NCBI GenBank assembly: GCA_026398275.1
Contig: JAPLTF010000055.1
Location: 1-64,000 of the forward strand
Direction of reading: 5' to 3'
Origin: Verrucomicrobiota bacterium
GTDB taxonomy: Bacteria > Verrucomicrobiota > Verrucomicrobiia > Chthoniobacterales > Terrimicrobiaceae
DNA: 64,000 nucleotides
Below, one piece after another: positions 45,029 to 54,161 of this stretch; the stretch's first letter is position 1; each line of letters begins with the position of its first letter. Made by a program: the position numbers and the translations under genes. Under the pieces are notes generated by a model that was not told the origin of the DNA, searched no databases, and was given only the letters and a program-made list of their open reading frames with translations.

Positions 45029-45565
45029 TTATTCCCCGAGTTCTATGGAGACATCAGAAAACTCGATAGAGGATCCCGGGTCCACGACAAGAAGGGCTGT
45101 CATTCTTGTAATCGGAACCGCCCCGCCCAAAGCGGCTGCTGAGGGCACCTTCAACTCAACGACGATTTCTTCCCAGTCCGAGGAAGCAACGAACTTCTTG
45201 AAAGCGGGATAGGACTCGCCGTGCCAGTAAACGCCCACAGCACCGGAGCCGGTGCCTTTGACCTTGGCTTTCACGACATAGACCTGGCCTTCGCTGACAT
45301 CGATATAAATTCCGGAAAACAAATGAATCGGCTTTTCTCCGGCGGTGAGCAACAGGGAGAAGCCGTCCTTTCCCTCGATGGGATGACGTTCAGCCGTGTC
45401 GGTATCCTCCCAGTAGCCGGGGCTGTTGACGAGCCAGCCATTGGGGAATGGAGGGTTGGTGCAAAGGGCAAAGTCTCCCTTGATGTCAATGGGCTCGCCG
45501 GCATGCAAGGATGCGCAGCACGCGAGGATTATGGAGGCAACTGCGAGGAGTTTCAGGATTTTCAT
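45029..45565 (-). CDS. Secreted carbohydrate-binding-module-like protein
   Basis: A 178-residue exported protein: signal peptide MKILKLLAVASIILACCASLHA, then a single beta-jelly-roll resembling CBM4/9/16 modules (NGWLVNSPGYWEDTD, YVVKAKVKGTGSGAVGVYWHG, WEEIVVELKVPSAAA, ALLVVDPGSSIEFSDVSIELGE). It may bind glycans or act as a small adaptor. It stands between the DUF4838 lipoprotein gene and the GH36 gene. Confidence 0.72.
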   Translation of the reverse strand: MKILKLLAVASIILACCASLHAGEPIDIKGDFALCTNPPFPNGWLVNSPGYWEDTDTAERHPIEGKDGFSLLLTAGEKPIHLFSGIYIDVSEGQVYVVKAKVKGTGSGAVGVYWHGESYPAFKKFVASSDWEEIVVELKVPSAAALGGAVPITRMTALLVVDPGSSIEFSDVSIELGE

Positions 45566-45633
45566 CTGTTGGTTTGGTTTGGTGTCGGGTGTTTTGCTGA
45601 AAACTGAACACTGAAACCTGAATACTTGATCAG

Positions 45634-48012
45634 TTACTGTGAATCGTTGGCGCGGATCAGCAACACGCGATCGACCCAGAAGCCGTTTTCAGTGTCCTTG
45701 GAGCCCTTGATATACGCGGGGCCTGTAAACTTGGCCGAGACATAAATATCGTAAGTATTGTAAGCGGGGCCGGCGGGTTGATCAAAATACGGACCTAGCT
45801 CGACGGGGCCTACGTTCCAGTCTCCTGCGGCGCCGATAGAGTAGATGTAACTTTTAAAGCTATTGAGCGTCCATCGGCCGATTTTGTGGAAGTGGTATTG
45901 GCCATCCTGCGGAACATTCTTGATACTCAGCCCTGGCCCGTAGGTTTTCGAGGCGGGGTCATAGGTTCCAAACGTGGGCGGGCCAAGTGCTGCGTTAAGG
46001 GGAAAGGTCAGCTTTTTCGTGCGGCCGGTGAGCGATTCGGGGTCATCTACCTGGGCGTAGACAGCGTCAGAATAAAGGTCGAGCACCTCGGATCTCGGCA
46101 CCGCGGAAAATTCCGCAGGCAAGGGAGGCGGCGGTTTAAGTGCGTCGGCAAGCTTCTTCTCCATGATCGGACGGATCGTGTCCGAGTAGCCGGTCATCAC
46201 ATCCGCCGCGGCAACTTTGATCGACTCCACCAGTTTGGCGCGATCAAAGGGCAGCGGGCCGGACTTCTTTTCCAACGTGTCCCAGTCTGCGAGGAGCATG
46301 AAATCGGTGTGGGCGATCTCGCGCCGGACCCGCTGGAGATAGGCCTTGTTCTCCGGCCCGGCACAGGCGGCTGCGGCTGCGTCGAGCTCCGCTAGGATGC
46401 GTTGGAAGAATGGGACGGTGATGTAGGGGATCTGGCTCACATTGCCATTGTGCTTATCCCTTGACGGAAGCTGCTCCTGCTCGTGCTCCAGAAAATCATA
46501 AAGAGCGCGCATCGGTTTCGCCGCCGGCCCGTAATAGACTTCCATGAACGTCTGCACCTCGTCCGAGACGTTGAGCGTCGGGTTCGCCATCAAACGGAGC
46601 ACCATGTAGTTGTAAAGCGGCTTGAAGTTCGATTCGCACCACCACGTGTCGAGGTCTTCGCTTTCCTGGACGGCGGCGGCGATCACTCCCGCCTCGGCAA
46701 AAAGGCGATAGTCGTCGGCCAGAACGGGCACCGGGTTGAATGGCACGGAGGCCGGGGAGTTGCCGCCGAGCCCGTAGTCCCAGAGCGCGAGCCCGGGGGA
46801 GAGCTTCCCCCATGCGAGCAGGTTGTCCGCGCGCTCCTTCTGGGTGCGCAGGGGTATGGAGGGGTCGGGAGCAAGGGCAAATCCGCCCCAATCGATCCAA
46901 CGGATAATGACATTGCGGCGCGGGCGGATTGTCGCCGGGGGCTTGGTTGTCGGCATGTAGGCAAAGGTCGTGATGTAAACGTCGGGAAATTCCTTCTCAA
47001 TGTCTTCAGCGATCTGGTTGATGAAGGTGAGCAGGGTTGCGCTGTTGGCCCCTTCTTTTTTGATCAACTCCTGGCACTGCGGGCACTGGCACCAGTCGAA
47101 GTTGTCCGCCTGGCTGATATCGTAGAGCCAGGTGCGCGGGAGCCCGGCGGCATCCTTCTGCGCGTTGTCTTCACGGATGAGGGACTTGAGCTTGGCCGTA
47201 ACCACCTCGCGGGCACCTTCACTCGTATAGCACAACTGGCCTGCGGCAGGGCCAGTGAGTGTGCCGTCGAAGCGCTTCCCGTCCTTGCCCATCGCAAAAT
47301 ACTCCGGGTGTGTCGGAAAATATTCCTTATAGCTGCAGTAGAAGACATCCGCCGTGTGGGAATTCTGCGGGGGCAGCATGCTGTCGTGGGTGGCGACACC
47401 CTCGATGTTTCCATAGGCCCCGGACTTGTTGTGCAGGCGGAACCATTGCTCCGCGAGCATTTGCTTCGGGCTATACCAACCGTATCCGCTGAACGCGGTA
47501 TAGAGCTCGCGGATGCGGATGAAGGGCTTTCCGCGCAACTCACCTGCGAAGGTCGGGTTCGCGATCTTCGGAATCCTCTCGGCGTCGCGGGCGACCCACG
47601 CGCAGCCGAGCTTCTCCAGAAACTCCCACGTCGCGTAGAGCAAGCCGCGCGGCAGGCCGCCGGTGATGATCAGGTTCTCGCCGGAGGTCTTCACCAGCCA
47701 CTCCTCGGGGGCCAGTTTCCCGGGCGCGTTCGCGGCGGCGAATTTCGTCTTGCCCAGGTAAATGGCCGGCAGCGTGGCGGATGGGAATTCGCTTTCCTTG
47801 GCAATCCCATAGCCCCTCCCGGTGATTTTCTGCAAGGTCTCAGCCAACTGGCTGGCCGCGAGCTTTTCCTCAGGCACCGGCTTGTCGCTGGTCACGATCG
47901 TCTGCGGAATGGATATGGGAACCGCCACAGGCTCGGGGGCCTTGGGCTGACGGCAGCCAGTGAGTAGCAGAGCGGCGAAGGAGAGGAGGACGAGGCAGGT
48001 TGGGCGGATCAT
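45634..48012 (-). CDS. DUF4838 lipoprotein
   Basis: A 792-residue lipoprotein. MIRPTCLVLLSFAALLLTGC ends in a lipobox cysteine. An N-terminal GH20b/GH67-like domain (KLAASQLAETLQKITGRGYGI, LIITGGLPRGLLYATWEFLEKLGCAWVARDAE) precedes the DUF4838 core with WCQCPQCQELI. A C-terminal beta domain ends the protein. It is related to the DUF4838 protein at 23479-26187. I choose ATG 48012 because upstream in-frame codons come from repeat copy B. A surface-exposed glycosidase-like role is likely; the reaction is unknown. Confidence 0.86.
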   Translation of the reverse strand: MIRPTCLVLLSFAALLLTGCRQPKAPEPVAVPISIPQTIVTSDKPVPEEKLAASQLAETLQKITGRGYGIAKESEFPSATLPAIYLGKTKFAAANAPGKLAPEEWLVKTSGENLIITGGLPRGLLYATWEFLEKLGCAWVARDAERIPKIANPTFAGELRGKPFIRIRELYTAFSGYGWYSPKQMLAEQWFRLHNKSGAYGNIEGVATHDSMLPPQNSHTADVFYCSYKEYFPTHPEYFAMGKDGKRFDGTLTGPAAGQLCYTSEGAREVVTAKLKSLIREDNAQKDAAGLPRTWLYDISQADNFDWCQCPQCQELIKKEGANSATLLTFINQIAEDIEKEFPDVYITTFAYMPTTKPPATIRPRRNVIIRWIDWGGFALAPDPSIPLRTQKERADNLLAWGKLSPGLALWDYGLGGNSPASVPFNPVPVLADDYRLFAEAGVIAAAVQESEDLDTWWCESNFKPLYNYMVLRLMANPTLNVSDEVQTFMEVYYGPAAKPMRALYDFLEHEQEQLPSRDKHNGNVSQIPYITVPFFQRILAELDAAAAACAGPENKAYLQRVRREIAHTDFMLLADWDTLEKKSGPLPFDRAKLVESIKVAAADVMTGYSDTIRPIMEKKLADALKPPPPLPAEFSAVPRSEVLDLYSDAVYAQVDDPESLTGRTKKLTFPLNAALGPPTFGTYDPASKTYGPGLSIKNVPQDGQYHFHKIGRWTLNSFKSYIYSIGAAGDWNVGPVELGPYFDQPAGPAYNTYDIYVSAKFTGPAYIKGSKDTENGFWVDRVLLIRANDSQ

Positions 48013-48059
48013 AGTTTTAAAATGGAAGTTGCACCACGAAGAAAATAGGTTGCCATTAG

Positions 48060-48300
48060 GGAATTTCCCGGGGACGCGCGGTGCCCGGCAATTCGATATT
48101 TGAGACATGCCGGAGGATGTCCCTCCGGGGGCGATGCGCCCATCTTGTTCATGGAGGGTCAACCTCCGGCTTGACCCACTTGTATTCCGGGGACGCGCGG
48201 CACGTGGCAATCCGATTTGGGACATGCCCGCCCCTCCAAGGTCGTTCCTCTCTTCTTGTTCTTCGTGCACTTCGTGGTGGGTTCCTCATTCCAGATTTAG
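48060..48300. repeat. Dispersed palindromic intergenic repeat, copy B
   Basis: Fills most of the 284-base gap between the pseudopilin and the DUF4838 lipoprotein gene. Hairpins lie at 48102-48123 and 48156-48177 (GGGTCAA/TTGACCC). The TTCC(C/G)GGGGACGCGCGG unit occurs twice, at about 48064 and 48185, as a partial tandem. The TTCTTCGTGCACTTCGTGG tail is at about 48258-48277. Confidence 0.8.
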
Positions 48301-49022
48301 GGCCATAAGCTGGGGCACCACGGCCGGTAATAAGGGGCCACTCCTCCGGTCGGAACCTTGTTGGTATCCCACGGATCCAGAGCTTCCACATGCCCGTCGT
48401 AGTACATCACGTTGGCCTTTCCGGAATGGCGGGCATCCATCGTCCCGGCACCACCTGCCACATAGACGTTGATCCAGCGCCCGCGGCCCGCACGCCCTGC
48501 GGGAGTTCTCGGATCACTGCAACAATCCCCCATGAAAAAGATTTTTGATGGCACATCCAATCCAGTGGCTGGCTCCTTCATTCCAAAGGTTTTGTAGGAA
48601 TAAGGAAAGGTGATGGTCGTTCCCGGGATGTGTTCGTTGACTACAGGATTGATTCCGTAGTCATACCAGGCACTCCCAGTGACGAGGTATCTCGACGCCG
48701 GGCAGGCAAATGGCCCGGGAGGGCGCTTCCCTACAGGCGCATTGGTGATCCCCAGATAGGGACGGAGGTTGTATGCCCAGTCCGGGCCGCCGCTGCCATC
48801 AAAGGGGTCATAGGCCTGCAATTGCCAATTGTCGTGGTCCTGGCTCCAGAGGATCGAGGCTGTGTAAAGCTGCTTGAGGTTCGAGACACAACCGACGGAC
48901 TTGGATTTGGCGAGGACGCCGTTGAGCGCCGGAAACAACAATGCGGCAAGCACCGCAATGATCGCGATCACGACCAGAAGCTCGATCAACGTAAAGGCAT
49001 GCGATGCGGGGGAACGTTTCAT
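48297..49022 (-). CDS. Type II secretion pseudopilin-like protein (H-X9-DG)
   Basis: A 241-residue protein with the prepilin motif HAFTLIELLVVIAIIAVLAALLFPAL at residues ~8-33 and the C-terminal H-X9-DG signature DARHSGKANVMYYDGHVEALDP. It is clearly related to the 18059-18763 gene: both share SNLKQLYTAS(I/M).WSQD and a VPSKIFFMGD/DPSKVFFIGD segment. Exported, single N-terminal helix; role unknown. It is divergent from the downstream LacI gene, with which it shares a 232-base intergenic region. Confidence 0.88.
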   Translation of the reverse strand: MKRSPASHAFTLIELLVVIAIIAVLAALLFPALNGVLAKSKSVGCVSNLKQLYTASILWSQDHDNWQLQAYDPFDGSGGPDWAYNLRPYLGITNAPVGKRPPGPFACPASRYLVTGSAWYDYGINPVVNEHIPGTTITFPYSYKTFGMKEPATGLDVPSKIFFMGDCCSDPRTPAGRAGRGRWINVYVAGGAGTMDARHSGKANVMYYDGHVEALDPWDTNKVPTGGVAPYYRPWCPSLWP

Positions 49023-49103
49023 ACCGAATTTGGGATTAGGATTGCACCATGAAGGACGCGAAGGCTTGAAGAAGGATCGTTGCAAGGCGGGAAGACGCAA
49101 TCT

Positions 49104-49143
49104 CCAGGTTTCTCTTCTTCGTCTTCGTGCACTTCGTGGTTGG
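49104..49143 (+). repeat. Copy of the TTCTTCGT..CTTCGTGGT intergenic motif
   Basis: TCTTCTTCGTCTTCGTGCAC followed by TTCGTGGTTGG, in the gap between the divergent pseudopilin and lacI genes. An inverted copy (TTGCACCATGAAGGACGCG) is at about 49044-49062. Confidence 0.5.
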
Positions 49144-49203
49144 AATTGGTTTGATGACGTCGCGAGTATCCTTGCGATCCACGCTCTTTGCTAGAAGCAA
49201 AAT

Positions 49204-49224
49204 GCTTTACTTGTCAAGTTGAGC
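49204..49224. promoter_or_regulatory. Candidate LacI-family operator upstream of the second lacI gene
   Basis: An imperfect 21-base palindrome centred on T49214 (ACTTG T CAAGT core, 8 of 10 arm positions paired), 31 bases before the lacI start codon. Its position fits autoregulation or control of the divergent pseudopilin/glycosidase run. It is unlike the TGCAACGTT sites of the first regulator. Confidence 0.4.
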
Positions 49225-49254
49225 AGCCGCCCCTCGTCTGGTAGTGTCGCCTCC

Positions 49255-50307
49255 ATGTCGAATCGCATCACCATGCAAGATGTGGCCAAGCGCGTGGGTT
49301 GCTCGAAAAACGCCGTTTCGCTGGCCCTGCGCAACAGCCCGCAGATTGGAGCGGCGACACGAAAGCGGATCCAGGAACTGGCGAAGAAAATGGGGTATCG
49401 CCCGAATCCCATGGTTTCCGCATTGATGGCGCAGAATGCCTCCAGAGTCAGCAAGAGCAGCGCCGGGACGGTGATCGGATTTCTCACCCATTGGCCGGAA
49501 ATGAAAAACAACGGCAGGCAACACCCAAACACGATCCAATTTTTTGCGGGAATGCAGCGAAGAGCGGAGGAACTCGGCTACCGGGTTGAGGAGTTCTCGA
49601 CCTGGGCCGGGCATTTCACGCCTAAACGACTGCATCAAGTTCTGATGACCCGGGGAATTCACGGCCTCGTGCTGGCGACGCAGGAGTGCCACGAGGAGTT
49701 CCAAAAACTCCCAAGAGAGCATTACATCGCTGCGGGAAGCTGTCCGGAATTGACCGAATGCGGAGTTTCCTGCGCCATCACGGACTGCTTCGGAAACCTG
49801 GTCATGGCGATGAAAAAGCTGGAATTCCTCGGGTATCGGCGTCCGGGGTTGGTGATCAGTCACTTCCTCGATCACCACACCAACTTCCAATACCGCGGGG
49901 GCTACGACGCCAGTGCCGGAACCTCATCGCGCATGACCGGGCTGCCTATCCATTACGTCAGCCGCCCCGACCCCCGGACTTCGCTCCGCCAGTGGGTCGA
50001 GGCCAACCGCCCGGATGTGGTCCTCGGACATTTCACGACCCTTCAAATGCTTCGGGAGATTGGCTTTTCGATTCCCGGAGATCTTGGCTTTGCGATCCTC
50101 GACCGCCACCATGCCCACAAAGGCATTGCCGGTTTCGACAGCCGGTTGGATCTTCTCGGCGAAGCGTGCATCGACTTGATCACCTCCCGGCTCAACCGCA
50201 ACGAATTCGGACCGCCAAAAAATGCACGAACCATCGTCGTGCATGGGGAATGGATCGATGGGGCGAGCCTCCCGGCCCGTTTGCCCGGCACCCCAACCGG
50301 GGTCTGA
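49255..50307 (+). CDS. LacI family transcriptional regulator
   Basis: A 350-residue regulator. The helix-turn-helix is ITMQDVAKRVGCSKNAVSLALRNSPQIGAATRKRIQELAKKMGYRPNP at residues ~5-52, followed by a periplasmic-binding-like sensor (VIGFLTHWP, GIHGLVLATQE, PDVVLGHFTTLQMLREIGFSIPGDLGFAILDRH). The sensor is an atypical branch relative to the first LacI protein. It is the only plus-strand gene between two minus-strand runs and may govern the run ending at 35698, the BMC-containing operon, or both. Confidence 0.92.
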   Translation: MSNRITMQDVAKRVGCSKNAVSLALRNSPQIGAATRKRIQELAKKMGYRPNPMVSALMAQNASRVSKSSAGTVIGFLTHWPEMKNNGRQHPNTIQFFAGMQRRAEELGYRVEEFSTWAGHFTPKRLHQVLMTRGIHGLVLATQECHEEFQKLPREHYIAAGSCPELTECGVSCAITDCFGNLVMAMKKLEFLGYRRPGLVISHFLDHHTNFQYRGGYDASAGTSSRMTGLPIHYVSRPDPRTSLRQWVEANRPDVVLGHFTTLQMLREIGFSIPGDLGFAILDRHHAHKGIAGFDSRLDLLGEACIDLITSRLNRNEFGPPKNARTIVVHGEWIDGASLPARLPGTPTGV

Positions 50308-50344
50308 TCCTATTGATCCAAGACTCCAAGGACGCTCAGCGCGG

Positions 50345-50445
50345 AGCAATCAGATTGGGGACATGCCGGAGGATGTCCCTCCAAGGTTGGCACCCCCCTC
50401 GCTCACGGAGGGTCAACCTCTGGCTTGACCCACTGATTTTCCGGT
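50345..50445. repeat. Dispersed palindromic intergenic repeat, copy C
   Basis: Hairpins GGGACAT/ATGTCCC (50358-50379) and GGGTCAA/TTGACCC (50410-50431). It lies between the convergent lacI and MFS genes and extends into the MFS gene, supplying its last codons and stop. It could act as a bidirectional terminator. Confidence 0.78.
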
Positions 50446-51920
50446 TTGCTTACCAGCTCGGCAGGCTTCTCTCGATCCGGCGGCACGTAGTGATCGATTC
50501 CACCGAGCTCCTTCCAGGTGCGGTAGAGCAGGATCATGAAGACCAGACCGACGATCTGGCAGGGAAGGCTCCAGAGCGGGGCCATGCGGTAGGCGAAGTC
50601 CTTGCCCCAGACCGCGTCCGGAAAAATCCTCTTCATCCAGTCGAAGAAGAGCCCGGCGGCGACGCCGCTGACGATTCCGGTTCCGGCGGAACAGATGGCG
50701 TTGAACGAACAGAACTGGCCGAACTTGTCTTTCGGCAGGATGCGCATGAGCATCGGGAGCGTGGTCGCGCCGTAGATGAGCCCCATCGGCAGGGCAATCA
50801 CTTGAAACACGATGAAAATCTTGAAATTCACCTCGGGCGGATAGTTGGTGAACATCCAGATAAACCCGAGCGGCGCGGCGGAGACGATGGCGATGATGAT
50901 CCAAAACAGCGCCCGCAGGGGATGGAACCGGTCGGCCAGCGCCCCGGCCGGATAGGTGAGGAACATCGTGACGACTCCCACCACCGCCCCGATTTTGCCA
51001 AGTTGGTCGAGCGTCATCCCCAGCGACAAGTTGAGGAAAACCGCGAAAATGCCGACGGCGGTGGACAGTGTCCAAAAAATATTGTGCAGGAAAAGGTAGC
51101 GGTAGATTTTGTGCTGGAGGCATTCGCGGGCGTAGTTTTTCACCATCCCGAGGAAGTCGCGGCGCTTGGCGAGCTTCGACGCCGGCGGGTATTTCCCCTC
51201 CTTCACCATCAGGCACATCGCGCCGAATCCGAGAAAGTAGAGACCCGCCGCGCCGAGGAAAATCTCGCGCATGTGGCTCAGGGCAAACTGATAAATGAAC
51301 CACGCGTAGAGCGCACCAGCCCCCGCCCCCACCATGCGGAAGAGACCAAGGAACCGGGCCATGACCTGATCCGGCACCACATCGTTGAAAAAATACCAGA
51401 AGACCGTGTTGACGAACATGTCGCTGAATTTGAAAAGAATCATCGCGAAGGCAATGACGCCAATCGTGACCGCCCCTGCGCTCCATCCGGTCTGTGTGCC
51501 GATCAAGCCGTGCAGCAGCCTGCCCAAGTCGGTCGAAAACCCCATGATGTATAGGGCCAGCGCCACGAAGGGGACGGTGAAAAGCATGAACGGAACCCGC
51601 CGGCCATACTTCCCGCGATGACGGTCGCTGGCCGTGCTGATGACCGGATTCAACAGAACGTTCAGGGTGCAGGGGATGGTCGTCAGGATTGCCCCGAGGA
51701 TCCAATTCGGCGAGTCCAGCTCCCGCAACCTCAGCGGGACGATGCTGGGCACGATCGCCTCCATCATCGTGAAACAAAAGTCTCCCCAAAGCAGCCACAT
51801 GAACACCCACGCGAGCCCGGCGCGGGAATAGACGAGCGTCCCCACGTAGTAGAGCGGATGCCTCACCGTTGCACCATCCGGTGCGGGGCTTGGCGGGATT
51901 TGTGATTCCGGGTTTATCAT
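50403..51920 (-). CDS. MFS transporter (GPH/SLC45-like sugar symporter)
   Basis: A 505-residue, roughly 12-helix transporter of the major facilitator superfamily. The loop 2-3 motif region SDRHRGKYGRRVPFML and the later AGALADRFHPLRALFW are the paired MFS signatures. WLLWGDFCFTMMEAIVPSIVPLRLRELDSPNWILG is typical of PVC-bacteria sugar MFS proteins. It probably imports the sugar or oligosaccharide used by the operon. ATG 51920 follows an AAGG site; a long hairpin lies upstream. The last residues, QWVKPEVDPP, are encoded by repeat copy C. Confidence 0.87.
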   Translation of the reverse strand: MINPESQIPPSPAPDGATVRHPLYYVGTLVYSRAGLAWVFMWLLWGDFCFTMMEAIVPSIVPLRLRELDSPNWILGAILTTIPCTLNVLLNPVISTASDRHRGKYGRRVPFMLFTVPFVALALYIMGFSTDLGRLLHGLIGTQTGWSAGAVTIGVIAFAMILFKFSDMFVNTVFWYFFNDVVPDQVMARFLGLFRMVGAGAGALYAWFIYQFALSHMREIFLGAAGLYFLGFGAMCLMVKEGKYPPASKLAKRRDFLGMVKNYARECLQHKIYRYLFLHNIFWTLSTAVGIFAVFLNLSLGMTLDQLGKIGAVVGVVTMFLTYPAGALADRFHPLRALFWIIIAIVSAAPLGFIWMFTNYPPEVNFKIFIVFQVIALPMGLIYGATTLPMLMRILPKDKFGQFCSFNAICSAGTGIVSGVAAGLFFDWMKRIFPDAVWGKDFAYRMAPLWSLPCQIVGLVFMILLYRTWKELGGIDHYVPPDREKPAELVSKPENQWVKPEVDPP

Positions 51921-51951
51921 CGCCTTAAAGACCGCAGTTTCACTGATGGCC

Positions 51952-52011
51952 GGGAGGGTGAGGCTCCGTCCGAACCCATATATCACGGCTCGGACGGAGC
52001 CTCGCCCTCCC
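51952..52011. repeat. 22-bp hairpin between the GH42 and MFS genes
   Basis: Arms 51952-51973 and 51990-52011 pair over 22 bases with one mismatch, around a 16-base AT-rich loop. The arms carry GGCTCCGTCCGA / TCGGACGGAGCC. There is no U-tract after it on the minus strand, so it is more likely a REP/MITE-like palindrome or an mRNA-stabilising or processing structure than a classical terminator. Confidence 0.8.
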
Positions 52012-52038
52012 TTGCGTTATCGTTCGTTCCCCTCTCAT

Positions 52039-54111
52039 CTATTTCCTTACGCGCGGCTTGAGCAGCTTGAGCCAGAGGGTTTCGCGTCCGGGAATGCAGA
52101 ACTCCTGCCTTTCTCCCGCCGTGAGATTCCCCATCGGCTCGCCGGTGAGCATGTCAGAGACCGACCCGCTCGTTTCTGCGGTGCCGATCACCGTGACGAT
52201 CGTGTCGGCATGGGCCGCATTCGTGAGGAATAGGAACGTGGCTGCGGGGCTTTGCTGGCGTTCGCCAAAGACCTCCGGTCCCGCCTCATACCAGCGCGAG
52301 ACACCCGCCCCGTCGGCCCAATGGCGGATCCAGGCGCGCAACGATGTCCGATCTTCCACCTGGCCCGGACAGCTTGCGACATACCAGAGCTCGCCCTTTC
52401 CGTGGCGGCGGCGCGTAATCGCCGGGTGGCCATCCCATGTCCCAACCACCTCGGCACGATCCACCCGGATTTCCTCCACCGTCCAATGGCCGGCCAACGG
52501 CGGCAGATTCCCTGCGCCGGCGATGAGCTGTGGAGCAGACGGATAATGGCGGCTCAACACTCGCAGGCCGAATGCGGAACTCCATGGTTCGCGCGGAAGG
52601 ATGCGCGGCACGCAGCAGTCTTCGCCGAACATGCCGAGGTAAGCCGTGGAGACCAGCGTGCCGCCTGCGCTCACCCAGGCTAGTAGTTTCGCAATCGCCT
52701 CCTGCGTCAGGCCCGTGCGCATCGGCAGAATCAGCAATCGGCAGGCGTCGGAAAGATCCTGGTCCGCATGGAAGATGTCCGGAGAGTAGCCCGCTTCCAC
52801 GCAGGCATAGTAAAACCCGTTGGCCTCGTTTTCGGCGGAGATGCCCTGTTTGACCCAGGCCGATGTGCCGGTCTCCAGCAGACTGGATCGATGGTCCAGG
52901 AGGATGCCGATGCCGGACGCTGGACGCACGCTGCCCTCCAGCGCCTTCTCCTCGCGCTCAATCGCGGCGGTCACCTGCTGGACGGCATCCGTGCGGGAGT
53001 TCGTCGATCCGTCGAAATTGACCAGCCCCCAGCTTGAAGCTTCCTCGCCGATCCGTTCGTTGCGATACTGCCAGAAGAGCGCCGCGGCCGCTCCGTGGCT
53101 CATCGGCAGCAGGAGATTTGAGCGGATCTCCGCAGGGGTCTTGTTCGCGTGCCCATAGTGATAAAACACCGGACCGCCGGAATGCTCGCTCAGCCACCAG
53201 GGTTTGCCATTCGTCAGCGAGCGCGTCACCGCATAGTAAAGCGCGGCATAAAGGTAATCCTTACCCTCCCCATGGATCCGTTCGGTGAGATACTGGCTGG
53301 TGCCGAAGCCATCCACTTCCGCAGCAAGCTGCCAGTCATTTTGGGCGCTGCTGAAGACGTGCGTGAAAGCGGCGTGAGCGACGATCAGGTGATCGGGATC
53401 CACGCCGCGCACGAGCTCGCGGCGCCGGGCCAACTCCCGCGCCAGCCGCCAATATTGGAACTCCGCCAGCAGCACCTTCCAGTGGACGGCCCCCGGATAG
53501 CGGGCCGACGGATTGACAATCGGCACATCTTCAAATGTTGAAAACTGACCGAGCGTCCAGCGGTTGAGTTCCTCCACGGTGCCGAAACGCCCGGCGAGAA
53601 ATTCCTGCCAGAGCCGGATGGTCGCCTCGTCGTAGCTGAAGACCCCGAAGTGCGGTTGGATTTCATTCCAAACATCCCATGCATAGAGAGCCGGATGGCT
53701 GGCGTAGCGGCGTGCTGCCGCACGATAGAACTCCGCAATGCCCGCAGCAGCCGGCGGCTGGTCGTAAAAAATCCCCGGATACCCGCCAAGAGCGACCATG
53801 CCCGTGCCCGCTTGGCCGACAGCTTGTCCGCTGGCATCGCGAGGCCATAAATCGCGGTGGCGGGAAAGAAACCATTCGGGCTGGGACTCCGGCACAAGCT
53901 GAAGGACCACCTTCAGACCGTGCTTCTCCGCGAGATCCATAAACCGGTCGTAATCCTCCCAAATCCACTTCCCTTCGCGCGGCTCCACAGCCCGCCAGTA
54001 GATCCAACAGCGGACCAGCGAAAACCCGAGAGCGGCGATCTGGCGGAAATCCGCCTCCCATTCGTTCGGTTCAGGGTTGGGCGGGCGGTAGTATTGTGTG
54101 CCGATCAGCAT
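52039..54111 (-). CDS. GH42-like beta-galactosidase
   Basis: A 690-residue GH42-type enzyme. The barrel begins IGTQYYRPPNPEPNEWEADFRQIAALGFSLVRC. The acid/base is Glu150 in AWDVWNEIQPHFG and the nucleophile Glu309 in KPWWLSEHSGGP. The amidotransferase-like trimerisation domain follows (LLILPMRTGLTQEAIAKLLAWVSAGGTLVSTAYLG), then a small C-terminal beta domain. No signal peptide, so it acts on imported galactosides, fucosides or arabinosides. It is 50 bases downstream of the BMC gene, in the same direction. Confidence 0.9.
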   Translation of the reverse strand: MLIGTQYYRPPNPEPNEWEADFRQIAALGFSLVRCWIYWRAVEPREGKWIWEDYDRFMDLAEKHGLKVVLQLVPESQPEWFLSRHRDLWPRDASGQAVGQAGTGMVALGGYPGIFYDQPPAAAGIAEFYRAAARRYASHPALYAWDVWNEIQPHFGVFSYDEATIRLWQEFLAGRFGTVEELNRWTLGQFSTFEDVPIVNPSARYPGAVHWKVLLAEFQYWRLARELARRRELVRGVDPDHLIVAHAAFTHVFSSAQNDWQLAAEVDGFGTSQYLTERIHGEGKDYLYAALYYAVTRSLTNGKPWWLSEHSGGPVFYHYGHANKTPAEIRSNLLLPMSHGAAAALFWQYRNERIGEEASSWGLVNFDGSTNSRTDAVQQVTAAIEREEKALEGSVRPASGIGILLDHRSSLLETGTSAWVKQGISAENEANGFYYACVEAGYSPDIFHADQDLSDACRLLILPMRTGLTQEAIAKLLAWVSAGGTLVSTAYLGMFGEDCCVPRILPREPWSSAFGLRVLSRHYPSAPQLIAGAGNLPPLAGHWTVEEIRVDRAEVVGTWDGHPAITRRRHGKGELWYVASCPGQVEDRTSLRAWIRHWADGAGVSRWYEAGPEVFGERQQSPAATFLFLTNAAHADTIVTVIGTAETSGSVSDMLTGEPMGNLTAGERQEFCIPGRETLWLKLLKPRVRK

Positions 54112-54161
54112 GAGGGAGTTGTCTGGCTGGCTTTTGCGTTGTGGATGATTGCGATTTGCGA

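Noticed and set aside
48149-48391. Small frame ending in WVKPEVDPP
   Set aside because: It is a translation of repeat copy B and the pseudopilin antisense region, not a gene.
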